Source of the DNA: Bhargavaea massiliensis
GTDB taxonomy: Bacteria > Bacillota > Bacilli > Bacillales_A > Planococcaceae
Assembly: GCF_018390575.1 (NCBI RefSeq)
Contig: NZ_JAHBCJ010000001.1
Coordinates: forward strand, 62,001-126,000
Reading direction: 5' to 3'
DNA length: 64,000 nucleotides
Shown in pieces: positions 8,227 to 16,923 of this stretch. The notes below the pieces were generated by a model. That model was not told the DNA's origin. It worked only from the letters and a program-made list of their open reading frames with translations, and ran no database searches. A program made the translations under genes and the position numbers. Each line of letters starts with the position of its first letter. Position 1 is the stretch's first letter.

Positions 8227-8862
8227 ATGAAAAAGATCAACCAATACATCGAATCCGTATTTACGGCTCCCGATCCTCTGCTTGATGATGTTCTTGCCTC
8301 CATCGAGGAAAACGGCATGCGGCAGATTTCTGTACCGCCTGCTTCAGGAAAGCTGCTGACGATGCTTGCCTCGATTTCCGGTGCCAAACGTGTCCTAGAA
8401 ATCGGCGCGCTCGGCGGCTACAGCGGCATCTGCCTCGCCAGGGGGATGGCGGAAGACGGCACGCTCACTTCGCTTGAGCTCGTCGACGATTATGCCCAGC
8501 TGGCTCACCGGAACCTCACCGAAGCCGGCTTCGGTGACCGGGTCACCTACATGACGGGACCCGCGCTCGACTGCCTGGAGCAACTGGCCGACCGAGACGA
8601 GACGTTCGACTTTTTCTTTATTGATGCCGACAAGGAAAACTACGAGAACTATCTGGAGGCCTGCATCCGGATCGCCGAAAACGGCGCGCTGATCGTCTGT
8701 GACAATGTTCTCGCGCGCGGCACCGTGGCGCATGAAACCGCAGAGCCAGCATGGCACACTGAGACGATGAAAACCTTTAACAAGATACTCGCGGACCACC
8801 CGAAACTGGAGTCCCTGCTGATTCCGATCGGGGATGGGCTTACGGTATCCATCGTAAAATAA
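8227..8862 (+). CDS. SAM-dependent O-methyltransferase (class I, MT3 family)
   Basis: A 211-aa cytosolic O-methyltransferase of the caffeoyl-CoA/catechol-type MT3 family. The SAM-binding motif I is VLEIGALGGYSGICLAR (about residues 58-74). The acidic motif II is SLELV, and the metal-binding FFFIDADKENY is at about 128-138, followed by IVCDNVL. Relatives include YrrM (TrmR) of Bacillus, which modifies tRNA wobble uridine, so the substrate may be RNA or a small phenolic. ATG 8227 has AAAGGAG 6 nt upstream. The gene stands alone between two terminators. Confidence 0.88.
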   Translation: MKKINQYIESVFTAPDPLLDDVLASIEENGMRQISVPPASGKLLTMLASISGAKRVLEIGALGGYSGICLARGMAEDGTLTSLELVDDYAQLAHRNLTEAGFGDRVTYMTGPALDCLEQLADRDETFDFFFIDADKENYENYLEACIRIAENGALIVCDNVLARGTVAHETAEPAWHTETMKTFNKILADHPKLESLLIPIGDGLTVSIVK

Positions 8863-8870
8863 ACAATAAA

Positions 8871-8915
8871 AATCCCCCTCAGCAGGAATTCTATCCTGCT
8901 GAGAGGGATACTTTT
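8871..8915. terminator. Bidirectional terminator between convergent genes
   Basis: An ATCCCCCTCAGCAGGA arm pairs with TCCTGCTGAGAGGGAT around a 6-nt loop, with an A-tract before and TTTTT after. It serves the methyltransferase gene on plus and the sulfur operon on minus. Confidence 0.9.
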
Positions 8916-8919
8916 TGGT

Positions 8920-9468
8920 TCAGCTATACACGCGGGCCGCCTGCTCCCGGCTGACTTTCCGGATGAAATAGTCCAGCTGTTTTTCCGTGCGCAAAAAGGC
9001 GTCTTCATCTATGATTGGCTGCTCCGCCAACTTATCCAGCTGGCTGTCCATATAATACAAGCCTTTCAGGTTCACACCTTTCAGTGTGGCAAGCAGCGGC
9101 TTTAATGCGTATTCCAGTGCGAGCAGATGGGACATGCTGCCGCCGGTCATGACCGGGAGCGCCGGCGTGTCTTCCAGGATATCCTGCGGCATGATGTCGA
9201 TCAGTGCTTTCAGCACACCCGAATAAGACGCCTTATAGACCGGCGTGCCGACGATGACGCCTTTTGCCTGCCCGATCTGTTCAGCGATGCGGATTACGTC
9301 CGGGCTCTTGAAGTTGCCGAACATCAGGTCTTCCGCCGGCACGTCCTTGACTGAAATATGCGTGACGGAGAACCCTCGCTGTTCCAGGCGCCCGCCGAGA
9401 TAACGGAGGACCTTTTCCGAACGGGAATTTGCCGAAGGGCTTCCCGACAAAATGACGATCTCGCTCAT
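8920..9468 (-). CDS. NADPH-dependent FMN reductase (SsuE-like)
   Basis: A 182-aa flavodoxin-fold flavin reductase. The phosphate-binding loop is ILSGSPSANSRSEKVL at residues 5-20, and VGTPVYKASYSGVLKALID is the family's second signature. It should supply reduced FMN to the two-component monooxygenase encoded upstream in the same operon, as SsuE does for SsuD. ATG 9468 is preferred, with GAAGGG upstream; a longer form from 9489 would overlap the preceding gene. It is the last gene of the six-gene sulfur operon and ends at a terminator. Confidence 0.9.
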   Translation of the reverse strand: MSEIVILSGSPSANSRSEKVLRYLGGRLEQRGFSVTHISVKDVPAEDLMFGNFKSPDVIRIAEQIGQAKGVIVGTPVYKASYSGVLKALIDIMPQDILEDTPALPVMTGGSMSHLLALEYALKPLLATLKGVNLKGLYYMDSQLDKLAEQPIIDEDAFLRTEKQLDYFIRKVSREQAARVYS

Positions 9469-9485
9469 TCCAATCCCTTCTTTCT

Positions 9486-9746
9486 TCACAGCCTTCCGAG
9501 TGCACTCTCGAGGTGCTCGACGCCCACTTCTGTGACCGCTTCATACCGGTTGTCCCGACCGATTTCGATGACGGGCACATGGCGCACGCCGTATTTCGTT
9601 TCCAGAATGTCCCGGCGGTCGTCATGCTCCGTGACATCGACCGTGCGGTAGTCATAACCGTTCTTCTCGAGGTATTCCTTTACTTCACCGCAGTAGCTGC
9701 AGCCTTGCTTGGACCAGACGACAATGGACAGATCTTCTTTTGACAC
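9486..9746 (-). CDS. Glutaredoxin-like protein (YtnI-like)
   Basis: An 86-aa thioredoxin-fold protein with the active-site motif SKQGCSYCGEV (CxxC at about residues 16-19). The cis-proline is in the RHVPVIEIG turn. Start is GTG at 9746 with GGAAG about 9 nt upstream; the frame is open further upstream but has no start signal. In Bacillus subtilis a glutaredoxin-like gene (ytnI) sits beside ytnJ in the S-methylcysteine/sulfur-source operon, and this is the same arrangement. It probably reduces a disulfide or mixed disulfide generated during sulfur release. Confidence 0.87.
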   Translation of the reverse strand: MSKEDLSIVVWSKQGCSYCGEVKEYLEKNGYDYRTVDVTEHDDRRDILETKYGVRHVPVIEIGRDNRYEAVTEVGVEHLESALGRL

Positions 9747-9786
9747 GATGCATCTTCCTTTCTTATAAGTGCGATGTATGCCTTTT

Positions 9787-11118
9787 TTAGTGAACTTCTG
9801 ACGGCTTTGCCTGATGCCGGTTTTCCTTGAATGGCAGGCCGAGCGCGTCACGCAAGGTTCCGCCGCCCGCCGCGCGGTTGTAGTATCCCTTTTCTTCGAG
9901 GATCGGGAGGACGTGATGGATGAATTCATCGTACTGGCCGTCCAGCACCTGGAGGTTCAGCATGAACCCGTCCGCCGCCTCTTCGTCGATCCACTGGATC
10001 ATGCGGTCAGCGACCTGTTCGTACGAGCCGAAGAACGGATCTTTCGGAGTGGCAACACGCATCGCCACTTCGCGGAGCGTCAGGTTTTCTTCCTTCGCAG
10101 TCCGCTTGATCTCATCGGTCGTGGACCGGAAGGCGTTTTTGCCGACGTCTCCGATATCCGGGAACGGCTCATCCAGCGGGAACCCGCTGAAGTCGAAGTG
10201 GTCAAAGTACCGGCTGAGGAACGTCAGTGCTTCCTCGACAGAAAGAAGGTTCTTGATTTCCTCATACTTCCGCTCAGCCGCTTCTTCGGTCGGGCCGATG
10301 ATCGGAGACAGTGACGGGAAGATCAGGAGGTCTTCCGCACGTCGCCCTTTTTCAACAGCCGCCTGTTTGAGTTCCCGGTATTGCGCCTTCGCCTTTTCGA
10401 TCGGTCCGCTGACCGTGAAGATCGCTTCCCCGTATTTTGCGGCGAAGTTCCGGCCGGTCTTCGAGGCGCCGGCCTGGAAGATGACCGGCTGGCCCTGTTC
10501 GGAGCGCTGGATGTTGAGCGGGCCCTGCGCCTTGAAGAACTTGCCTTTATGGTTGAGCCTGTGCATCTTGGAGAAATCAGAGAATTGACCGGTTTCGCGA
10601 TCCCGGACGAAGGCATCGTCTTCCCACGAGTCCCACAGCCCCTGGACGACGTCGACATACTCGGCAGCCATCTCATATCGGAGGGAATGCTCCGGGTGAT
10701 TTCCCCGGTTGAAGTTTTCCGCGCTGCCCTCGAGCGGGGACGTCACGACATTCCAGCCGGCGCGGCCGCCGCTGAGCTTGTCGAGTGACGCGAACTGTCG
10801 GGCGATGTTGAACGGCTCGCTGTATGTCGTCGAGACCGTGCCTACAAGGCCGATTTTCGATGTGACCATGGCCAGTGCGGACAGAAGCGTGAGCGGCTCA
10901 AAACGGTTCTGGAAATGCGGGATCGATTTCTCATCGATATAAAGTCCGTCCGCGATGAACGCGAATGCAAAACCGGCATCTTCCGCTTTCTTGGTGATAT
11001 TCACGTAATGATTGAGGTTGATGCTGCCGTCAGCGGGCACGTCCGGTGCTTTCCAGGAATTCATATGGGCGCCCGGTCCATAAAGCAACACGCCGAGGTT
11101 GATCTGTTTGTTCGTCAA
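9787..11118 (-). CDS. FMNH2-dependent monooxygenase, NtaA/SnaA/DszA family (YtnJ-like)
   Basis: A 443-aa TIM-barrel, luciferase-like flavin monooxygenase of the NtaA/SnaA/SoxA/DszA group. Recognisable stretches are GRAGWNVVTSPLEG, EGQPVIFQAG-type context (GQPVIFQAGASKTG) and the C-terminal ADGFMLNLQVLDGQYDEF. The length matches YtnJ (about 440 aa). It oxidises a small substrate using FMNH2 from the reductase encoded two genes downstream. The operon context with a cystine-type ABC importer suggests sulfur-containing amino-acid derivatives. The start is TTG at 11118 with AAGGGA upstream. Confidence 0.9.
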   Translation of the reverse strand: MTNKQINLGVLLYGPGAHMNSWKAPDVPADGSINLNHYVNITKKAEDAGFAFAFIADGLYIDEKSIPHFQNRFEPLTLLSALAMVTSKIGLVGTVSTTYSEPFNIARQFASLDKLSGGRAGWNVVTSPLEGSAENFNRGNHPEHSLRYEMAAEYVDVVQGLWDSWEDDAFVRDRETGQFSDFSKMHRLNHKGKFFKAQGPLNIQRSEQGQPVIFQAGASKTGRNFAAKYGEAIFTVSGPIEKAKAQYRELKQAAVEKGRRAEDLLIFPSLSPIIGPTEEAAERKYEEIKNLLSVEEALTFLSRYFDHFDFSGFPLDEPFPDIGDVGKNAFRSTTDEIKRTAKEENLTLREVAMRVATPKDPFFGSYEQVADRMIQWIDEEAADGFMLNLQVLDGQYDEFIHHVLPILEEKGYYNRAAGGGTLRDALGLPFKENRHQAKPSEVH

Positions 11119-11136
11119 GTCTGATTCCCTTCTTCC

Positions 11137-11928
11137 TCAGTTCTTGTTATCTTCAAGCAGGTCCATGCCGTACCATTTCTCCGACAGCTCGGAGATCGTT
11201 CCGTCCTCGCGGAGTTTCTCAAGCGCCCCGTTGACTTCTTCGATCATCTTGTCGCCTTCTTCGGTTTTCTTGAACGGCAGCGCCACCGGCTGGTCGCCGA
11301 ACGGTTCGCCTACGACACGGAGCGGGAGGCCTTTATCATTGATCTGCGCCATGAGGATTTCCCTGCCGTGGACAAAAGCATCAAGTTTTCCGCTGCCGAC
11401 ATCACTATAGATGACATCAGCGGATTCGTATGTAACAAAATCAAACTCTTCGTCCGGATAAGCCGCCGTCAGGACGTTTGGATAGTTGGTTCCCATGGCT
11501 ACAGCAATCTGCCCTTTCTTCAGTTCATCAAACGAGATGTCTTCCCGGTCCTTGCCGGTTGCCAGGACGGCTTTGGAATTGTAATACGGATCGGAGAAGT
11601 TGTACTTCTCGCCCCGCTCAGGCGTGGCCGCAAAGTTAGCGACCGTGTCGATCTTGCCGGTTTCCATGCTCGCGAGCACGCCGGTCCAGTCTGTCAATTC
11701 CCACTGCACTTCGTAGCCCAGTTCCTCATAGATCCCTTCGATGACATCGACGCTGAAGCCTTTGAGTTCGCCGTCTTCCTTGAAGTACTGCGGATACCCG
11801 TCAGGTGTCGCGCCGACCTTGACGACCTTTTGATCGGAGTCTCCGCTTTCGCTTGCCTCGCCGCTTCCGCATGCCGCAAGAAGGGCAGCGATCGCCAGCA
11901 GGACCAGTGTCAATTTAAGTGTTCTCAT
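11137..11928 (-). CDS. Lipoprotein substrate-binding protein of an amino-acid/sulfur ABC importer (TcyJ/K-like)
   Basis: A 263-aa family 3 solute-binding protein. It has a lipoprotein signal (LVLLAIAALLAACGSG, lipobox LAAC with Cys around residue 20), so it is tethered to the outer face of the membrane. It then shows the canonical VGATPDGYPQYF and GFSVDVIEGIYEELGY patterns. It is closest in style to the TcyJ/TcyK cystine and S-methylcysteine binders. Its permease and ATPase genes are immediately upstream in the operon, and the monooxygenase 18 nt downstream. Confidence 0.9.
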   Translation of the reverse strand: MRTLKLTLVLLAIAALLAACGSGEASESGDSDQKVVKVGATPDGYPQYFKEDGELKGFSVDVIEGIYEELGYEVQWELTDWTGVLASMETGKIDTVANFAATPERGEKYNFSDPYYNSKAVLATGKDREDISFDELKKGQIAVAMGTNYPNVLTAAYPDEEFDFVTYESADVIYSDVGSGKLDAFVHGREILMAQINDKGLPLRVVGEPFGDQPVALPFKKTEEGDKMIEEVNGALEKLREDGTISELSEKWYGMDLLEDNKN

Positions 11929-11950
11929 TGGATGTTATCCTCCTTTAGTT

Positions 11951-12622
11951 TCAGACCCGGTACGGTTTGCCGATCCGGTGTTCATACCATTGCTGGAGCC
12001 AGTTGTACAAAATCGTCAGTGCCCAGTAGATAAGGCCGACGGCGAGGTAAGCTTCGAAGAATCTCAGGTTCGCCGTCGCCATCAGTTTCCCTTGCGCCAG
12101 CAGTTCCGTGACGCCGATCGTAAACGCAAGCGACGAGTTTTTGATCAGGCCGATGAAAATATTACCTGTTGCCGGTATTGCATTTCGCACAGCCTGGGGA
12201 ATGACGATTCCCCTCATGGCCTGCGCATACGTCATGCCGACCGACACTGCGGCCTCCGCCTGCCCCTTATCGACCGATTGCAGTCCAGCACGGAAGATTT
12301 CGGCGAGATAGGCAGAGGTGTTCAGGCTGAATGCAATGATTGCGGCCGTCGCGGCGGTCATTTCATTCATCACAGGGAACAGCTGCGGCAATCCGAAGTA
12401 GATCAGCAGCAGCTGGACAAGTGCAGGCGTCCCCCGGAAAAAGGAGATGTACACTTTGGCAACCTGGAGAATCCCAGGTGTTTTATTCACAAGAATCAAT
12501 GCGAGGACCACGCCGATGATAACCGCGATAACCATGGACACTATCGCCAGGTAAAGGGTCATCGGCAAATACTTAAGCAGTTCCGGGATGATTGCAATCA
12601 TGTAACCGAGGTCGAAATCCAT
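11951..12622 (-). CDS. Amino-acid ABC transporter permease (TcyL/M-like)
   Basis: A 223-aa polar amino-acid permease of the His/Glu/Gln/Cys family with about five membrane segments. The EAA loop is AAVSVGMTYAQAMRGIVIPQA (split here as AAVSVGMTYAQAMRG and IVIPQA), which docks to the ATPase. ATG 12622 is preferred; GTG at 12628 is equally in frame, and the ribosome binding site (GGCGGTG) is poor for both. Only one permease and one binding protein are present here, whereas B. subtilis tcyJKLMN has two of each, so this is a compact version of that system. Confidence 0.88.
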   Translation of the reverse strand: MDFDLGYMIAIIPELLKYLPMTLYLAIVSMVIAVIIGVVLALILVNKTPGILQVAKVYISFFRGTPALVQLLLIYFGLPQLFPVMNEMTAATAAIIAFSLNTSAYLAEIFRAGLQSVDKGQAEAAVSVGMTYAQAMRGIVIPQAVRNAIPATGNIFIGLIKNSSLAFTIGVTELLAQGKLMATANLRFFEAYLAVGLIYWALTILYNWLQQWYEHRIGKPYRV

Positions 12623-12662
12623 GTACACACACCGCCAACCATTAAATTAACGTACTGGGACA

Positions 12663-13460
12663 TCAGGGTGCCTCCGGGCTGCCGGATGGTTCGGTTGCCT
12701 GCACGGCAGCCTCCCGGCGGGCAGCCGAGTTTCTGTAGCTTTGCAGGAATTTCTTCGTCCGCTCGTTTTTCGGACGGTCAAAAATGTCTTCTGGCGCGCC
12801 TTCCTCGACCACGAACCCATCCGCCATGAACACGACTCGGTCCGCGATTTCTCGGGCGAATTCCATTTCGTGGGTGACGATCACCATCGTTTTCCGCTCT
12901 TCTGCAATGCGGGCAATGACCCGGAGCACTTCTCCCACCCATTCGGGGTCAAGTGAGCTGGTCGGTTCATCGAACAGGATGGCATACGGGCTGACTGCAA
13001 GCGCACGGGCAATCCCGACTCGCTGCTGCTGGCCGCCGGACAGGGCGACCGGGTAGTTGTCCTCTTTATCCGACAGCCCCACTTCCTTCAGCAAAGCACG
13101 GCTCTTTTCGAACGCATCGCTCTTTTTCATCTTTTTGGAGACGATCAGCGCATGCGCCACATTTTCAAGGGCGGTCTTGTTCTTGAACAAGTTATAGTGC
13201 TGGAACACCATGGATGTCTGCAGCCGGAGTCGGTTGATATCCGAGCGCTTGGCCGTGGACGCATCAACCGTCTGATCGCCGATCTGGATCAGACCGGAAT
13301 CCGGACGCTCGAGAAAGTTCAGGCAGCGGAGCATTGTAGACTTGCCGGATCCCGATGGCCCGATAATGACCACCACTTCCCCATCATTCACTTCAAAATT
13401 TATGCCTTTCAGCACTTCTGTGCGGTTAAAGCTTTTTTTCAGATCCGTGACCTTGATCAT
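12663..13460 (-). CDS. Amino-acid ABC transporter ATP-binding protein (TcyN/TcyC-like)
   Basis: A 265-aa ABC ATPase. It has Walker A GPSGSGKST (about residues 37-45), the Q-loop region SMVFQHYNLF, signature LSGGQQQRVGIARAL, and Walker B ILFDEPTSSLDP. The 20-25 C-terminal residues beyond the usual domain are low-complexity. ATG 13460 has a strong GGGAGGTG 5 nt upstream. It is the first gene of the operon, directly behind a consensus sigma-A promoter. It powers uptake through the adjoining permease. Confidence 0.92.
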   Translation of the reverse strand: MIKVTDLKKSFNRTEVLKGINFEVNDGEVVVIIGPSGSGKSTMLRCLNFLERPDSGLIQIGDQTVDASTAKRSDINRLRLQTSMVFQHYNLFKNKTALENVAHALIVSKKMKKSDAFEKSRALLKEVGLSDKEDNYPVALSGGQQQRVGIARALAVSPYAILFDEPTSSLDPEWVGEVLRVIARIAEERKTMVIVTHEMEFAREIADRVVFMADGFVVEEGAPEDIFDRPKNERTKKFLQSYRNSAARREAAVQATEPSGSPEAP

Positions 13461-13544
13461 TTGGCACCTCCCTACCACAATTAACCCTATAAGGTTAGTA
13501 GGTTTAACTGGAGTTAGTATAGTGTGATATTTCAACATCGTCAA
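13461..13544 (-). promoter_or_regulatory. Sigma-A promoter and leader of the sulfur-compound operon
   Basis: On the minus strand, TTGACG (13544-13539), a 17-bp spacer and TATACT (13521-13516) form a near-consensus promoter. The leader between it and the ATPase start has two ACTAAC direct repeats and the inverted repeat AACCTTATAGGGTT, possible sites for a sulfur-responsive regulator such as CymR or a YtlI-type LysR protein. No regulator gene is adjacent. Confidence 0.8.
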
Positions 13545-13592
13545 TAAGATTGTTTTATTTCAAAAATGTAAGCGCTTTAGCTTATTCAGGCA

Positions 13593-13630
13593 GAAAAACC
13601 CCCGTTGCGGATTTCTTTCTGCAACAGGGA
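13593..13630 (-). terminator. Terminator of the choice-of-anchor I gene
   Basis: On the minus strand CCCTGTTGC pairs with GCAACGGGG around a 12-nt loop, followed by GTTTTT. Confidence 0.85.
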
Positions 13631-13649
13631 TAGGATTCGTTTTTATAGT

Positions 13650-15284
13650 TTAATTCTTCTTTCCTCTGTTTGATTCAAACTCATAGACCGCAACCGTTCC
13701 CGACACTTCATGTGTCGCTGCAAGCAGCGGCTTTCCGGTCGGGCTGGTATCTGCCGGGATGAATTGAAGACCTTCTGGAGAAACGTCTCCCTTCACGTCT
13801 TCACTGAAGTCACGGCTCGTGATGAACGTGACGAACCTCGGCTTTTCCGGACGGCTCAGGTCATACACCATGATGCCGCTTGTGCGCTCGAGGGCGATGA
13901 AGGCATAGGTCGTGCCGTTGATGTCACCGGTCACCACGGTTTCCGGTTCCGGGCCTTTTGAAGAGCTGCGGCCGTCATACTCAATCTCATCGTTTGTCGT
14001 ATTGAAGAATTCCGGCAGCGCCTTTGAGGTGATCTTTTCAAACTCATTTCCACTGTCATAGACGAGTTCCATCGTCTTGGCGTCGAAGATGGAGAAGCTG
14101 CGGCCTCCGTATGTATAAAGCGCCTCGTATTCGCCATCTCCGTTCAAACCGTTTTCAAGCGTAATTTTCGTATCTGCCAATTCATCCAGCAGCCCCTTGT
14201 CCGTCAGGCGGTCCAGCTGCTTCTGGTTGAAGCCTTTGTAATGATCCGCGTTAAGCCTGATCCGGTCCGCAACGTCGCCGATATCGGCTTCTTCGGAATA
14301 CGCATCGTAGTCCCTAGCGTCGCCTTCGTTCGGCGTCACGATGTAGGTCTTACCGCCGGCTGTGAACGCATCGATCGCATCCGGCATATAAAGACCGAGG
14401 AGCGGAAGCCGCTCCAGCTTCGTCTCGCCATTTTCTTTCCCGTCGAGTTCATTGCCCGGGAGCGAGTGGTCCTTCGCGCCGAGCCCCTTGACGTCAATGA
14501 TCCGGTCGGACTCCAGGTCGACCGTCGCGACGGCGTTGTTTTCCTGGAGAGTCACGAACGCCTTTTTACTGTCGTCGGACACGGTGATGTACTCCGGCTC
14601 CAACTGCTGCAGGACGGTCCCTTCGGAAGAGACGCGGACCTTGTCATCCAGCGGCACGCCTTCGAACGTCAGCGTTTTTGAAGTGAGCCTGTCCAGGTCG
14701 ATGACGGAGATGCTGCCTTTCGGATCGGCCGAATAATCATCTGCCGGCTCTCCTTCGTTTGCGGCCAGCAGTTTCTTGCCGTCCGGTGTGAACGTCACCA
14801 TGTCCGGCAGCGCACCAACCACGATTTTATCGATGAACTTTCCGTCCTTCGTCAGCAGAACGACGTAGCCAGGATCGGTCTTCGGATCGCTGACGACCGA
14901 CAGCGCGACCAGATCACGTTCAGGATGGACCGCCACGCTCGTGATGTCGTCCACATCCCGGATATCGAACTCAGCAAGATGGATGCGGTCCAGCCGCTTC
15001 ATCATGCTGAATTCACCAGAATCCAGCCGTTCGAATGACAGCACATCGATCGCCGACTCCGCACCGTTCGTCACAAACGCGCGCTTTAGCTTCTCATCAT
15101 AGGCAAGGATCTCCGTCCCGCCTTCCCCCGAGCCGCTGTCATACTGCCCGATCTGAGACACGGACATATGACCGCCCTGATACTGGAAAAATGACGGCTC
15201 CTCCCCGAGCACCTTATAGCTTTGTCCGCCCGCAATCAGCAGCCCGGCGGCGGCCACACCTGTCCACATGATATTCCTGAACTT
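13650..15284 (-). CDS. Exported choice-of-anchor I (alkaline-phosphatase-like beta-propeller) protein
   Basis: A 544-aa exported protein with an N-terminal signal segment (MWTGVAAAGLLIAGGQS) and a repeated beta-propeller-like body. Typical phrases are GGTEILAYDEKLKRAFVTNG, VAVHPERDLVALSVV, LLAANEGEPADDY and PNEGDARDY. This is the choice-of-anchor I family, found on bacterial surfaces and often next to phosphatases; enzymatic activity is not established. Start is GTG 15284 with GGAGGG 6 nt upstream. The gene is monocistronic. It carries no obvious anchor after residue 500, so it may be secreted or held by the uncleaved signal. Confidence 0.85.
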   Translation of the reverse strand, partial: KFRNIMWTGVAAAGLLIAGGQSYKVLGEEPSFFQYQGGHMSVSQIGQYDSGSGEGGTEILAYDEKLKRAFVTNGAESAIDVLSFERLDSGEFSMMKRLDRIHLAEFDIRDVDDITSVAVHPERDLVALSVVSDPKTDPGYVVLLTKDGKFIDKIVVGALPDMVTFTPDGKKLLAANEGEPADDYSADPKGSISVIDLDRLTSKTLTFEGVPLDDKVRVSSEGTVLQQLEPEYITVSDDSKKAFVTLQENNAVATVDLESDRIIDVKGLGAKDHSLPGNELDGKENGETKLERLPLLGLYMPDAIDAFTAGGKTYIVTPNEGDARDYDAYSEEADIGDVADRIRLNADHYKGFNQKQLDRLTDKGLLDELADTKITLENGLNGDGEYEALYTYGGRSFSIFDAKTMELVYDSGNEFEKITSKALPEFFNTTNDEIEYDGRSSSKGPEPETVVTGDINGTTYAFIALERTSGIMVYDLSRPEKPRFVTFITSRDFSEDVKGDVSPEGLQFIPADTSPTGKPLLAATHEVSGTVAVYEFESNRGKKN

Positions 15285-15377
15285 CACTCCGGTTCCCTCC
15301 ACTCAAATGCATTCAACTGAGAGCGTAACAATCGAATGTTGAAAGATTGTTGAGGGCGTGTTAAAGAACCATCCAAT

Positions 15378-15411
15378 AAAAAACCCTTCTGCGGCAACGA
15401 CCCGCAGAAGG
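15378..15411 (-). terminator. Terminator of the nitronate monooxygenase-cupin operon
   Basis: CCTTCTGCGG pairs with CCGCAGAAGG around a 7-nt loop, followed on the minus strand by GTTTTTTATT. Confidence 0.9.
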
Positions 15412-15423
15412 ATGGATTCAATC

Positions 15424-15771
15424 TTATAGGAGAATGTCGCTTTCCTTGAGGCCCTCCCCTTCGATGACAAGGGCGGTCATTCCCTTTGCCGAGCGGGTCT
15501 CATGCCACTCGCCCCTATCCCAAAAGACGGCCGATCCTTCCCGGACAGGGACGTGCCGCTTTTCTTCATTGCAGACTGTTCCGCTGCCAGCGAGCACAAC
15601 CAGCAGCTGCGGCACGGCAGCCTGATGATACCCGATGACACCGTTGTTCCCGAGTGTCATTAACGCGGTTTGGCAGCGGCCCCCGGAGCGGACAAACGGC
15701 TGGATGGTGAAATCGGATCCGCCGTGCGTAACACGCTTCGCTTTGGTCACGTCAAATTCAAAGAGCTTCAT
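15424..15771 (-). CDS. Cupin-domain protein
   Basis: A 115-aa single-domain cupin. The beta-barrel motifs are visible as GYHQAAVPQLLVVLAGSGTV (cupin 1) and WDRGEWHETRS (cupin 2, with the metal-type histidine). The usual paired His of motif 1 is reduced to a single histidine, so metal binding is uncertain. It starts at ATG 15771, overlapping the nitronate monooxygenase stop by 4 nt, which implies translational coupling. A role in handling or sensing the product of that enzyme is only an inference. Confidence 0.8.
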   Translation of the reverse strand: MKLFEFDVTKAKRVTHGGSDFTIQPFVRSGGRCQTALMTLGNNGVIGYHQAAVPQLLVVLAGSGTVCNEEKRHVPVREGSAVFWDRGEWHETRSAKGMTALVIEGEGLKESDILL

Positions 15772-16787
15772 TCCTCTTCTCCGATCAGCCTTCTGACAAT
15801 CTCCGAAACCTTCCCGCGCCTGGCTTTCCATCCGCTCTCGCCCGACCAGAGCGACAGGAGACCCGTCTTTCCCTGTTTGCCGGCGGCAGAGCGGATCGGT
15901 TTCGTCAGATCGTTCTGGATCGGGTACGGCGCGATTGCGGCTTCTGCCATTTCCTCGATAAATCGGTTGTTGAGCCCGCGCGCATGTTTCCCGCTGAACG
16001 CGTTTGTGATGACCGTCTCGCCTTCGGATGAATTCAGAATCGCTTCCTTATGTAGGGCGTTTGCGCCGCTTTCCTCCGTAACGAGGAGCGCCGTCCCGAC
16101 CTGGACGGCGGACGCGCCGGCATCCAGCGCCGCCCGGACCGTTCCCGCATCATGGATGCCTCCGGCGGCGATGACCGGAACCGTCAGTCTGGCGCCTGCG
16201 AGCAGTTCGCGAAGCGTCAGGAAGCGATCTTCCCCGATAAATGCGCCCCGGTGTCCCCCCGCTTCCTTCCCCTGCAGCACGACCGCGTCCATCCCGCTCC
16301 GCTCCGCTTCCACCGCCTCTTCAGGCGTCGTCGCCGTGCCGATCAGAAACGCTCCGGCATCCTTCAGTCTCCGGACGGTGTCCTCATCCGGCAGCCCGAA
16401 CGTGAATGACACCACTTCCACGCGTTCGTCGATCACGACGCCGACCTGGCGGGAAAACTCGCTCTCGCTTAAGTCAGGCATTTCCTCCGGCAACCCGAGC
16501 TCCTTCCGGTAAGGCGCCAGCGCCCGGTGCGCCTCCCCAATCACGCCGGCGTCCCGCTCCAGCTTTTCCGGCACAAACAAATTCACATTAAACGGCTTAT
16601 CGGAGAGATTCCGGATCTCCCGGATTGCCGCCCGCGTTCCCTCTGCCGTCATGTACCCCGCCCCGAGCGAACCGAGGATCCCCGCATCCAGGCATGCCGC
16701 GACAAACTCCGGCGACGTCGAACCGGCCATCGGCGCCTGGATGATCGGGTAGTCCATGTCGAGTGCTTTCCACCATGAATGATCCAT
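15768..16787 (-). CDS. Nitronate monooxygenase (2-nitropropane dioxygenase-like)
   Basis: A 339-aa FMN-dependent TIM-barrel oxidoreductase. It begins with the family signature YPIIQAPMAGSTSPEFVAA and has GSLGAGYMTAE. The flavin phosphate-binding region follows in VLQGKEAGGHRGAF and VIAAGGIHDAGTVRAAL. The conserved HRG histidine is the presumed catalytic base. It oxidises toxic alkyl nitronates such as propionate 3-nitronate, in the cytosol. It forms a two-gene operon with the overlapping cupin gene downstream. Confidence 0.9.
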   Translation of the reverse strand: MDHSWWKALDMDYPIIQAPMAGSTSPEFVAACLDAGILGSLGAGYMTAEGTRAAIREIRNLSDKPFNVNLFVPEKLERDAGVIGEAHRALAPYRKELGLPEEMPDLSESEFSRQVGVVIDERVEVVSFTFGLPDEDTVRRLKDAGAFLIGTATTPEEAVEAERSGMDAVVLQGKEAGGHRGAFIGEDRFLTLRELLAGARLTVPVIAAGGIHDAGTVRAALDAGASAVQVGTALLVTEESGANALHKEAILNSSEGETVITNAFSGKHARGLNNRFIEEMAEAAIAPYPIQNDLTKPIRSAAGKQGKTGLLSLWSGESGWKARRGKVSEIVRRLIGEEE

Positions 16788-16923
16788 GACTGTCCCTCCT
16801 CAATTGCTTCCCCGTACGCTATTCCACTTTTGCCCCCTGCAATCCTTCTCCCGGGGAGGTAAACGGGTAATTTACATAGAAAGCAGATTTATGCAGATGC
16901 CAAAAGGAGGTATTGGACTGTCT

